Assembly: GCA_012976225.1 (NCBI GenBank)
Contig: JAAVVG010000008.1
Location: 248,001-312,000, forward strand
Direction: 5' to 3'
DNA: 64,000 nucleotides
Origin: Golubevia sp. BC0850
Taxonomy: Eukaryota > Basidiomycota > Exobasidiomycetes > Golubeviales > Golubeviaceae
The notes under the pieces are model-generated. The model saw only the letters and a list, made by a program, of their open reading frames with translations, was not told where the DNA came from and ran no database searches. This document shows positions 34,358 to 45,004 of the stretch, piece by piece. The translations under genes and the position numbers were made by a program. Within the stretch, counting starts at the first letter, position 1; every line of letters begins with the position of its first letter.

Positions 34358-36852
34358 ATGGCATCTCCACCGGCAGCTCCATCTCCTTCGAACCCGACCA
34401 ATCCAACTTCAACCAACTCCAATTCCAATTCCAACTCGAATTCATCTCCACCAAAGTCAAAAGGTAAAGGAAAAGATTTACGTCTTCCAAAGTTCACACC
34501 AGTAGCTGCATCTCAAGTTGAATCAGAGTTACCAACTTCAGGTTCCTCTACTCCCAACATCTCAGAAACAGCTGCACATCTTCGTAGATCTTTGAGCGTT
34601 TCAGGTTTAGCAGAATTGACTCATTTACCTCCAGGTCAACTAAGGAAGAATGTTGGAAATAAGATTTGGAGACCTCAAGATGAGGAAGCTAGAATCCCGG
34701 GTGATTGGGAAAGACTAATGGTTCATGTCGTCAGAGCTGGAATTAGAGCTGGTACTTTGGCTTTCGGTTTGAGAGCTACCGTTTCTCTTGTCTTCACTTT
34801 GTTGAAAGGGTTGAGAACTAAGTGAGTGCTGGGGAAGAGAGGGAGGTGAAGGAGGTGAGGACGTAGGATGGAAGGACAAGATAATGTTGGGAAGAGACGT
34901 GCAGCCATGTCTGCTTCCGAGTTGCAATCTAGACTGAGTAGATGGTGTTTGCTGGAGGTATAAGAAATTTGAAGGGGCCATCTAAGGGAAAGATGAGTGA
35001 CTCTGAGCTTGGACCCGTTACTTCCATCACTTTGGAACTTGTCGCGCTGCGTCCCACTTTCGCTCCTTCCAACTCCTCTCGAGGCTTTCTAGTCAGAGCT
35101 TCTCGAGGTTGTGGTTCTTCAAAGAACGCGGATTTGAAGTGGAGACAGCGTAAGAACTCCGATTTCTCACTTCCTTATCTTTCCCACCTCAATCCTCTCA
35201 CAGAAAGATCAAAGGTCGCGATGTAGTGGAAGCAATCTTCGGACCTACCATCTTACGATTCGCAGCCATGTTCGCAGCCTGGGCGACGCTTTATAAAGCC
35301 ACTCACAATTCCCTACGACTTTTAACCTCAACTCCATCTACCAAACCTCATCGTTCCCAATCCGATCCAAAAGGTTTATCATTAGAAAACCTACCTTCAA
35401 CGAATACTTCGCAAGATCCAGATTCACTTTTACCATCAGGAGCAACCACCCCACAAGATCTCACAGAAGAAGAAGTGGCGAAACAAAAAGCTGATACGAA
35501 ACGAAAGATTTTCATGTCAGATCCAAGATCTAGAGTTTGGCATGCTTATGTTGCTGGTGCGATTTCATCCCTAGCTATCCTTTTCGAAGCAAAAGGTTCT
35601 AGAATTTCTTTGGCTCAACAGTTATTTGTAAGAGGTTTAGAGGGAACTTATAACGTTGCTCATAGTAGAGGAAAGATTAATATTCCTCATGGTGCAGTTT
35701 TAACTTTTGGAATGGCTTGTGGACAAATCATGTATGCTTGGTTAGATGCACCTGATTCACTTCCAAGAGGTTATTTGAGTTGGATTACTAAAGCTAGTCA
35801 AGTTAGTCCTCCTATCACCAACATTCATCGTTCGATCGTTATGAGTAAGAATCCAAAATCTTCAGATGCTTTACCTTACTTTATTGATGGAATCGTTCCT
35901 AAAACAAGCTCTTCGGGTAGATACCCTAATGTTCCTCCTAATTCGGTTAACAGAAGAGGTATCACAGGTCAGAATGTTGGGAAAATCGTTAAGTGGATGA
36001 AAGATACTGATGAGGGTAAAGTTGGATTATACGCTCCCCATTCTATGACTCATCCTTGGGAGAATTCTCATTTCTGGTCGCCGGTGGATAGGTTCTTTGA
36101 AGTTACTAGATGGATTCTGTGAGTCGAAAGAAAGAGAGCGCCGAGTTGAAATCTGTCCCTTCACTTCTGTCCTCGTAAGACCTATCCGCTCACACACTTC
36201 TCTTTTTGAACTTCGCAGACCTGTATACATGACTCTGCATTTTGTGCCAGCAGTCTTCTTACGTATGGGATCGTTCTTCAAATCGTAAGCATCCTTTGCC
36301 TTCTCTCTATCCCTTCTGAAACCAATTACTAGCTCCTCTCTTTTCACCCTCCAACTCAATCTCTACCTCTTCTCGTTTCCCTCTTCTCACAGACCCCTAC
36401 GAGTATTCCTACGTTCTCTATTCGGTTCCGTAAGATCTTCATCTTTCCTAGGAGCCTTCGTAGTCATCTTCCAAAGTTGGTACTGTCTAATGCATTCAAT
36501 TCATGAAAGGATTCAAGAAAACCCAACTCTATCCGCTATTTTCCCTCAATGGTTCAAGAAGCTTCTAGTCTCTCAACAAATTCATTGGTTCGGTGGTTTC
36601 TTAACTTCTCTATCTCTTTTCGTTGAACATCCAAGACGTAGAGCTGAACTTGCTGCTTATGTTTTACCAAAAGGTATGGAATCTGCTTGGTCGGTTGCTA
36701 GACAAAAATCTTGGGTCCCTTTCGTTCCAGGTGGAGATTTACTTTTAACTAGTGTGGGAATGAGTTTGGTAATGGGAACTTATGCTCAATCTCCTGAACA
36801 TCTTTCTGGGTTGGTTAGACGTATCGTATACCAGTTCGTCGGCAGAAATTAA
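34358..36852 (+). CDS. TMEM135-like multi-pass membrane protein
   Basis: Four exons (34358-34821, 35204-36118, 36219-36284, 36393-36852) encode 634 residues. A Pro/Ser/Asn-rich N-terminus, including repeated Asn-Ser, leads into a membrane region starting RAGIRAGTLAFGLRATVSLVFTLL. Later hydrophobic segments include FGPTILRFAAMFAAWATLYKA, VWHAYVAGAISSLAILFE and GGDLLLTSVGMSLVMGTYA. Small 'RSRVWHAYVAG' and 'HSRGKINIPHGAVLTF' blocks fit the fungal relatives of TMEM135/PMP52, which in animals is linked to peroxisomes, mitochondrial dynamics and lipid metabolism. The role in fungi is poorly defined. The exon 1 to exon 2 junction (LRTK-KIKGRDVVEAIFGP) uses a 382-base intron. It is convergent with the Chs5 gene. 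Confidence 0.78.
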
Positions 36853-37279
36853 TGATCGATCTGAATGAAACCTTGAAGTCAAGAACTGAAGAAGAGCTTT
36901 GGCTACAGTAGAAGAAGATAGGGGAGGGATTGCGGACGGCTGCTCTCCCACGAACGATTCTTTCCCAACTCTTTTTTTTTCTTACTTCAGTTCTCTTACC
37001 ATCTTCTCCAATATTTACCCACCATTTGTCTCTTTGATCAATCTTTCCTTTCCTTTCTTTGTTTTGTCCGTTCCTTTACGTTGCCCCTTTTCACACAACA
37101 CGGCGCTTCTTCAAACATTATCTAGAAATGCTCAATTCACAACATGCTTCTCTTCGATAGACTTATTCCTAGCTGACTTATTCCTTGCTGGATGTGGAAC
37201 AAAACGCTCAACCTGAGAAGAACTAAGCATTGCAGAAGAGAAAGGATCCCTCAAAATGGTGACACGAAGACCTTTCAAC
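36853..37279. terminator. Convergent 3' region of the TMEM135-like and Chs5 genes
   Basis: This is a 427-base tail-to-tail gap, T- and C-rich on the plus strand with a run of eight or more Ts near 36970. No gene is seen. Confidence 0.4.
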
Positions 37280-39242
37280 CTAAGACAAATCAATTTCCTG
37301 ATCGGCAGGAGACTCTTCATTCTCAGCTTCCCCATCGTTCCCAAGATTCACATCATCCATGATTCCCTCAGTCTTCAGCCCACTCTCCCCTTCAGACGTT
37401 TCCTTCGTATTCCTCTCTTCTTCAGCTTCTCCCATCTGCTCTTCTTTCTGCCCACCCTCATTCTGAGTTCCTTCGGCCCCATAGCCGGGTAACGTTTCTC
37501 CATTTGCGAGTGATTCTTGAGGTTCATCTCTGGAAATCGGTCTTGGAGGTAGATCTTCGTCCCCTTCTTCATCTTTTGAAGCTGGAGGTGGAGCTTCAGC
37601 TTCGATTTCCCCGTTTAGTTTCTCGACGTCCACGGGTTCCATAACAGCCGGACCACCTCTCACGATTGAGGCGTCAACGCTGTTGCTGGAGGCTTCTGTT
37701 GAAGGTTGAGGTTCTGTTGAAGGAGGCGGCTGTTGAGGAGAAGCTCTGGAAATCGATTCCCTAATAGTTGAAGCATTTGGAGGATCTTGATCGAGGTAGT
37801 AAGCTGAGATCGGGACCATCCTGGATAGTAAATGGAGAGATAAATTGACAGTTGGAAGGTCAGAAGGCTTCGTCTCCTGAGATGAGGGCGTAAGAGGGGT
37901 TTTCGAGACATTTGAAGACTCACTTCTTTTGCTCATGACAAGCAAAGATCCAATGAGGTTGAACTACAGGGATGCTCAGCTGCATAGCCTTGTTATACAG
38001 CGCGCCATGAGTATCTCTACTAGATTGAGTATCACCTCTGTTTCTAGAATCCGAACAAACGTAATGAGTAGTGTCGATTTGGATCTTCTCAGATTTCTTT
38101 GCTCCTAATTTGTCCAAGACTTCTTGAGAAGCTTTGTCCATTTGAGAATCTTCTATGTTACCGAAACATACTGAAATTCCAGAAGTATCTGACATTGTAT
38201 GAGTTCTGGTCTTGATGATTGGAGATGAATAGGTTCCAGAAGTGCTTTTGAGAACTAGATGGAAAGTGTATTCAGCATCTACTCCTAGGCCTGATAATTT
38301 GGTGGAAGTATTGTGAAGAGGATTCGGAATTGGAGCTAACCTTTCTCCATTACGATAAATGTCTAGAGATAGAAGAGAGGCAGTTGCTAGAGATAATCGA
38401 TCCCATTCTAAGGTTACTGAGGTTTGTGTCACGTTTCGAAGGCGAAGAGCAGGCGCTGCGAGAGTAAGATAAGCGATAATGGGGGAAATTGAAGGGTCAG
38501 AGATGTCTATCGAGGGGTGAGGGGAGTGTAGAGAAGGTTGGAAAGAGGCAGAGACAAGCTTCCAACGTCGCCTACATCCGAAGAAACAGCAATAGCAGCT
38601 CTTCATGAGTTCTCCCTCCAGAGAATTAGGGTTGAATAAACTGGCACAAGTTCCAGAAGACTAGGCAGCCTTTGGACCTTCCAAGCTCGCATCCCAGCTA
38701 CTCGTCCTCTCAAGCTTTATCCTCCTACGTCTCCTTCGCGCTTGTAAGCAACCTTTGAATATTAATCCCTTTATTTGGTTGCCAGTCAAACACTCACGCA
38801 GCGGGGACTCCCTTCCAAAAGTGTCCAAGATTTCTTCCTGAAGTTGAGCGAATTCATCCCTCTGCCTCTTCTCTTCTGGTTGATTCCGGTTAACTCTGAT
38901 GTTGACGACTGATCCAGAAGAGACTCCTGGAGGAAGTAAAAGAGAAGGGAACTCTATCAAAGAAGCCCTTTCACCTATGAGGATAGCCTGAGAGTAGAGG
39001 AGGGAAGCCGAGTGAGGATAGGGAGGGTGCTTAGATTAGGAGCAGCTCTCTGGTAACCCAGAGTAAGGGAAGAGTCAGCTCACCATTCCAGCATCTATTT
39101 ACCATAGATAACGATTTCAGGGAGAAAGGAGAGAGAAGAGAGGAAGGTTAGGATGGGAAAGCTAGCTCTGGACGATGCTGCCTTTGGACTTGCCTAGCTT
39201 TCCAACAGTGAAGGTGAATGAATCATCGTGAGCTGTAGCCAT
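37280..39242 (-). CDS. CHS5: Chs5-like exomer subunit (FN3-BRCT)
   Basis: Five exons (39194-39242, 39084-39094, 38798-38987, 37924-38455, 37280-37820) encode 440 residues. The N-terminal [33 protein letters not shown] matches the Chs5 dimerisation region, which joins only if an 11-base micro-exon is used. A fibronectin type III domain follows (LRLRNVTQTSVTLEWDRL to SSPIIKTRTH). Then comes a BRCT domain (DTSGISVCFG, IDTTHYVCSD, IPVVQPHWIFACHE). The tail is acidic, rich in Glu and Pro. In yeast, Chs5 with ChAPs proteins forms exomer at the trans-Golgi and exports chitin synthase Chs3 to the surface. The first intron starts with GC (AG-flanked GCAAGT consensus) and ends AG. Length is shorter than the 671 residues of yeast, mainly in the tail. 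Confidence 0.9.
39084..39094 (-). other. 11-base micro-exon of the Chs5 gene
   Basis: This exon contributes the codons for DAGM (one base comes from exon 1). It lies between a GC-AG intron (39095-39193) and a GT-AG intron (38988-39083). The resulting [11 protein letters not shown] matches the conserved Chs5 N-terminus without a gap. Confidence 0.8.
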
Positions 39243-39521
39243 ACTTGAATTTGGGTCTGAACTTGAGCTTGATGGATTGAAAGAGAGTGGCGAATGAATG
39301 TGTGTAGGTGCGATCTTCTCGACTTGATGGGACATCGAAAGAAAGATGCAGGTGGTTCGGAGGTCAAGGTTGCAAGTGGACATTTCAAGTTGCAACGTTT
39401 CATGAATAACACTCCTTGGGAAAATCAAGCATTCACAACTCATTCAGTTATCTAGCGAAAAAAATACAGTTTCTCAAAAGGCGGAATGTTGAAAGGCTGT
39501 TCTCCCACTCTCCCCTAGGCC

Positions 39522-40607
39522 CTAAGGGATGACCCCTCCAGCTCTCGTAGCTTTGGCAGCTTCGCTCTGAGCTTCATTCTTGAGATATCTTTGATAGATT
39601 GGAATGTAATACTCGTGGTCACTGGTGGTATTCTTGACCAGAGGGTGCTCTTGAATCGCTTTCGTCCAGTTAAGATAAGCTTCTCCCACCTCTTCAACAG
39701 TCAAAGAACCTCCTCTGTGTTCCTCGAAGATCCATTCTCTAGCAGACCAAGGAGCCAGAGTAATATCTACTGCATCCAAGTCTTTGCCACCAGAGAAAGG
39801 GCCTCCTTTTGAACCCAACTTTGCGAGTGAAGCGAACTCTTTGAGAGCGTCCGTCATCTGCTTGCGTCCCTTTGCTTGGTCTGAAGGATCTTGGGCTTGA
39901 ATGCAAGTGAATGAAGATGGAATGATCTACCAGAACAAAGAGAATGACAAAGATGTTCACTTAGAAGAGAGCGACAGGATCCAACTTCGTCAGGACTTTA
40001 ACTCCACTTACCTTCTTTGCGATTAGATCGATCACAATTCTAGCCTGAGCCTTCTCAACCGGGTCAGTTGGAAAGATTGGCTTGTCTGGATAGACATCGT
40101 CCAAGAATTCCAGTAGGACAATGGACTCGTAAAGGGGAGTTCCTTTGTGAGCCAAAGTAGGGACCAATCCTTTGGGGTTGAGCTTCAAGAAGTCTGCTTC
40201 TTTCTTGTATGGGTTGACCTCTTTGAGTTGATATAGGATTCCTTTGGCTTCTAATGCAATCCAAACTCTTTGGTTGAAAGGACAGAACCATCCTGAGAGA
40301 GAGAAAGAAGTCAAACAACAGTCAGCGATCCACTCAACGCAACACTTACCCTGATTCCATGAGGAGTGCCTTTGTCTGCTTGCTCAATGAAGGAAACACA
40401 TTCTTACCTGAGTAGAATTCGTTGTCTTGAGGATCTTGTCTTGCTTCGACGAGCTGCGTGAGAGAGTAGGTCAGATCGTGTTTTGAGGTGAGTGAGAAAT
40501 CACTTCAAGGACTGTTCAAACACCAAGATGCTTTGTCTGTTGGTGGTACGAACCTTGTGAGCAAGTCCAGTAGCGACTGGATGGATGTCTTGATCTGGAA
40601 TAGGCAT
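39522..40607 (-). CDS. Glutathione S-transferase, omega-like
   Basis: Four exons (40554-40607, 40408-40453, 40012-40292, 39522-39926) encode 261 residues. The thioredoxin-fold domain contains GWFCPFNQRVWIALEAKG, with a CPFxQR active-site cysteine, and the glutathione-binding LVPTLAHKG and YESIVLLEFLDD. The C-terminal helical domain includes DAVDITLAPWSAREW. An active-site Cys and the WFCPFNQR context are typical of omega-class or related fungal transferases acting as thiol transferases and dehydroascorbate reductases. The protein is cytosolic, with no signal. It is tandem with the Chs5 gene (279 bases to its start) but unrelated to it. The donor of intron 1 (GTTCGT) is weaker than usual. The first 18 residues could therefore change if another start is used. 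Confidence 0.86.
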
Positions 40608-41028
40608 CGTGATGTTGAAGTTGTTGTGTACAAAGAAAGAAGAAGGTCGGCTCGCGTATGAGCCAGAGTTTGTCTTTCAGGGAGCAGACCTCGCACTACG
40701 TAATTAGATTAACTTTCAGATTTCTGCATATGGAAATTCGTTATCTTAGTTCGTCATGAGTAGAAATTGAAGGTCTATTACTGAGAGAAAATATTCTCAA
40801 GCCGCTCACTTCACGCCGCCGCTTCAATCGTCATTGTTGCCTCTATAGAGCACCCTCACTTTTTCTTCCAGTCACCCAAAAGTTCTTTATAAGAAAAGGC
40901 AAGGATTCGAATTTCCCCTTTCTTCTTCTCCCATCTCTCCCTCCCTCTCTCTCTCTCTCTCGTCTTTGCCTTCTCTTTTGCTGCACACCACTCCTCACAC
41001 TCTTTTAGTTTCTAAACCTTTTCTCAAG
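40608..41028. promoter_or_regulatory. Divergent promoter region with TATA box and (CT)n tract
   Basis: A TATAAG box at about 40888-40893 is followed by a long CT-microsatellite leader (about 40936-40961) before the small secreted protein start. This is the usual layout of highly expressed fungal genes. Confidence 0.6.
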
Positions 41029-41955
41029 ATGCAATTCTCCAAGATTTCTCTCTTCTCTTTCGTCTACGCTGCTTTCCTATTGGCTCCAGCTGCTGCCAAC
41101 CAAATCCCAAGGAACCACCTCGCTCGTTATGAGCGTCAAGAGCTAGTCCTTCGCCAAAACGTCCCTCTAATCAACTTGAACTTGAACAAGATCGTTGACG
41201 GACTTCTAACTAATGTCTCTGAGACTCTTACCAAGGCTTCTGTTGTCGGAACTCTAGTCAAGTCTGTCGCTACCCAGCTTCAAGCTTCTTTGACTAACAT
41301 CGCCAGTGAGTAGGACATGTTGAGTTTGGCTACAGTTGAGCAGGAGAGGTGTTAGGAAGAGGTTGCTTGTAGGACTTGTAGAGCGGAGAAACAAAAAAGG
41401 GGGGATAGCAAAGACGACGAACCGCGACCGCTGAACCCACCGACTGGAGTTCTGACGATTCCATCCCCATCATACCTGCCCGCAGACTCTCTCAAGGCTG
41501 AGAACCTCAACACTGATGCCATCAAAGAGCTAAAGACTTCGGTTGAGACTGTTGCTCTCGGAGTAAACCAACTCGCCATGGCTATCAGGGACCTCGTGAG
41601 TACGATGTCAACTCCTCTGTCCCAGCTTTCAGACTCCCAACTCACCTCTCTCTCTTCTCTTCAGGTTGAAAACGACGTCATGGACACTCTAGTCATCGGA
41701 ACTGTCGGAAAGGAGACTGCCACCATCCTCGCTTCTCTCCTAAAGGACATCGACACTGCGTTGAAGTCCATCGATGCCACTTTGGAAGAGTCTGAGCTCA
41801 AGGAAGTCCTAACTCCTCTCAAGAACTTGACCGAGCCCCTGGAGGAAATCAAGTCTGGATTGGAATCTCTCCTCAAGACTCTTCCTTCCACCGTCACCAA
41901 GGCTCTCAAGAACCTTGAATCTTCGGTTCAATCCATCGTCACCGATGTTTTATAA
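41029..41955 (+). CDS. Small secreted amphipathic-helical protein (HsbA-like?)
   Basis: Three exons (41029-41305, 41486-41595, 41665-41955) encode 225 residues. A clear signal peptide (hydrophobic LFSFVYAAFLLAPAAA, cleavage about residue 23) is followed by a dibasic-poor mature protein. The mature region consists mainly of Leu/Val/Thr/Ser-rich amphipathic helices, such as LNKIVDGLLTNVSETLTKA and IKSGLESLLKTLPSTVTKAL. Cysteines are absent from the mature part. The composition resembles the hydrophobic-surface-binding protein family, which coats hydrophobic surfaces and recruits esterases, but no diagnostic motif lets me fix the family. It may also be a structural cell-wall or effector-like protein. 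Codons ending in C and a strong leader suggest high expression. Confidence 0.6.
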
Positions 41956-42528
41956 GCAGTCTCCCCCTTTGCTTTTCTCTCTACCTTATTTGGATTGATA
42001 TCAGTTTGTTTATACACCTGTTAGACTTATTCCAACCTTTCTTGTCCTTTTTGTTTCTTTCTTATTCTTCTTTCGACGTTGTTTAATGCTGCTTATTCTT
42101 CTTCTTTAATTACTTCTTTGATCACAAAGACACTACTGTTTCAAATGGCTGGGTCTCCTTGGGAGAAAGTCCATGCACTTCTGATCTGAGAGCCGAGGGC
42201 TCTGGTTTGCAAAAGAAAGAAGCGATAGAAGTTTCAGATTCAGGGAATTCTTTTGAGTTTGTAGAAGAAGTGGACGGTGGAAAAATCGAAGGGATGGGGC
42301 AGGGAAAGGCAGACGCGAGAGCCTTTCTCTAGGACAGAACACAGAGGGTAGAAGTTGAGACTGAAGAGGACGTGATGCTGGAGGGGAGCGATCTCGAGTG
42401 GCCGGCCTGGATTTTAAAGTGACTGAAGGACGTGAGAACAAGTAGGAGAGAAAGTTGGAAGATGAGTCTGGTTGCCTGCGATTGATGCCGTTTTGAACAG
42501 ACCGGAATGATTTGAACTAGACTCACCT
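41956..42528. other. Convergent intergenic region
   Basis: About 570 bases lie between the small secreted protein and the F-box-like copy B. It is T-rich after the secreted protein. The minus-strand frames here have no support. Confidence 0.45.
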
Positions 42529-44580
42529 TCAATCAGATGAGACCCATTCTTTGACCTCGGGCATCTGTACATTCCCCTTCAGCCGAAAGGTGACAGATTC
42601 ATTCGCGCTGACCGGGAGTTCGATGTCAACCAGTCGATTTGAGAGGATGGTTTGGAGGAATCGAAAGCTGGCTTGTCATCTGAAGCGGCTGCGTCTGAAA
42701 ATTGAAGAAGACCTGATGCAGCAGAGACGACTTGTCTGAACGAGAGTCCCTTGGCGCACGCTTTTCTGGAAGCGACCATGGAAGCTAGAGTCATACCATC
42801 GATTGGAGTAGAAGGAGAAGAATCCACCTGAGATGTACCACCCAGCAGTCGAATCGATTCCAATTTCGGAAGCAACATCTTGTCACTCCATCCTGCTTGA
42901 ATGTTGGGACCCGAGAGCGGGGTTAGAAGCTGGAGGAGGTCTTCGTAGAAGGTCGAGGGAGTTGTGTTTGGAAGTACAACATTGATGAGACAGAGTTCCT
43001 TCCAATCCTGTATCGAGTGGATAAGAGTAGATGCCGCTGCTTTTGCTCTGAATAAATCTGTGATCTGGAGATCGAGGAGTCCCAGCTTTTTGGGAGTGGA
43101 ATCGACTTTCATCGAAGAGAGATCCTTAGGACTGATCGACCTCAACAGGAGAATATCCAACACTGGCGTTTTGAGATTCTTGAAGAAGAGACTTGCATCA
43201 CTCGTGGTTTTCGAATTCGGAGGGGCTGTGAGGAAGAGAGTATGCAGGTTTGGCAGGTTCATCTCAGGGATGTCGTCCACCATCTCAGCATCCGTATCTT
43301 CTGTCCGACGTAGATTCACCGTTGTGAGACTTGAAGCGGAAGATAGAAGTTTGACTGTCCAATCGGGGCTCAACTCGTTACTGCTGATTGTCACTTTTTA
43401 GGCAAGGCCTCGTTGCGGACGAGATTCGTCTCTCCTGCTGCCCAGTCCAAAATTTCGAGAGAGGCTCTTCAGGAAGGCAAGAATTCGACGGCTTCTCCAG
43501 ACTCATCAGACTCATCAGACTGCCTTCATGCGCCCATATGGTAGACCTCAAAACAGATAATGAGTGACATTGACCTGCTACCTTGACTAGAGATTTGGCT
43601 AGGTCGCCTTGATGTGCTATCGAAATCGTCTTGATGCTCGCCGAGCCTTGCTTGATTGCGTTCACTAGCCTCTCTTGAAGATCTGGATCCAGCTCATCTT
43701 CGACTTTGAGAATGGCATGCTTCGTTGAATCCTTGTTCCTACGATTGAAGAGCTCTAGTCGTTCGCACAGCTGCTCTCCGGTTCCTTCCATCTCGAAGCT
43801 GCGGAAGAGATCCGAAGATCCTAGAATGGGGCTCTTCCAGGCCTTCGAGACTCCAATCGATCTGACTAGCGAAGGAGCGTCGCAGAGAGAGAAGAGCTTG
43901 AGGAAGAGGTCGGGAGACACTCTTTCGAAAGGACTTTTGTACTCTCTGAGTTTGGATTCACCGATTTCTTCGAGGAGCGGAGATTTGTGGATCAAGTAAT
44001 TGTCCCAGTCGCTTTGCTCCGCGAGATCCAAATGGTGCATAGCCATCGTGAGGTAGGCGTAGACGGCTCTCATGTGAATCTGAAACCGAATTGGAGACAG
44101 TAAGGTCAGTCAATGGGGTGATTGGCATCTACGGAGGCTTAAGATGAATGAAGTCTGAAATCTGAATTCACCTTGACATCCTTCTTCTTTTTCTCCAGCG
44201 CCTTCTCCACGTCTTTGACTACCTCGTAGGCATCTTCTTTGTATTCAGAAGCAATGCTCCTTATCAACAGGAATGGCTCTATGTCATCAGCTTCTGAGTC
44301 GATCATCTGAGATCGATAGAAGCAAAGAATGAGGAGAGAGCGGAAAGGATTCAGGTCAGGAGTAAAAACGAGGAAGGTTGCGAAAAGGCAATGAGAGATT
44401 CAATCTTCCAATCACACTACTGACCTCTGTATATAACTCGCTTGCCGTCTTGTGATCCAATCTATCTAAAGCATCTTGAGCTGCTTGTAGTTTGAGAGCG
44501 TGGTGCTGTTCGGAAGTGATGCTGCGTTTTGCAGCTGGTTCTTGTTCTGCTTGAGAGTGTTCGTTGGCTCTCTTGCTCAT
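42529..44580 (-). pseudogene. F-box/TPR-like family gene, copy B, frame-disturbed
   Basis: Exons 1 (44425-44580), 2 (44172-44306) and 3 (from 44079) open a protein with an N-terminal helical region (KLQAAQDALDRLDHKTASEL, like a TPR) and an F-box-like block: FERVSPDLFLKLFSLCDAPSLVRSIGVSKAWK. A leucine-rich repeat-like C-terminal half then follows, but in another frame (43394 down to about 42579). The conserved family ending EVKEWVSSD (stop at 42529) lies in a third frame. Comparison with copy A shows small indels rather than shared splice sites at these points. I therefore call it a probable pseudogene, although an unrecognised splice pattern could rescue it. If functional, it would be an SCF ubiquitin-ligase adaptor. 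Its promoter and leader resemble those of copy A, in inverted orientation about 14 kb away. Confidence 0.6.
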
Positions 44581-45004
44581 CTTGACAAGATCGTAATCTA
44601 TTTCAATCTCGTTCTGAAGGTGAAGCAGGAGATGATAAAGAATGAGATGGTGTGGTTCGAAAGAGAAGAAGTTTTTGCTCTGCTTCTTCTCTTTTAAACC
44701 ACCCGCATCTTAGTCTTAGTGCCCTTCTTCTTCTTCAACGCCCCATCTTCAGGTTCCTTTTAACAGTTTCTCAGAATTTCAGCAATCAAACAGTAGATGT
44801 GTCTTTACAAAACGACCAGCGCGAGGAACGATTGAAAGTACGAAGACCAGAGACGATAGATGCTTGCAGAAAGATGATGGAGTCGCGAAAGAAACAAGAA
44901 CAGAGCAAAGTGGCAAATGCAAACGAAATACAAACGAGAGGGCAAGTAGGGGCCGAGAGGAGAAGATAATGGAAAACGGGCAAGGGGAACGGGCGGAGAT
45001 GTTT
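44581..45004. other. Intergenic region upstream of F-box-like copy B
   Basis: This 424-base gap holds the copy B promoter and the RhoGEF 3' end. It contains a TTTAAA box near 44693 and no other gene. Confidence 0.45.

Noticed and set aside
42710-42770. A tiny intron explaining the frame change near the end of F-box-like copy B
   Set aside because: A GTCTTC...TTTCAG stretch gives only about 18 bases, too short to splice, and copy A lacks it.
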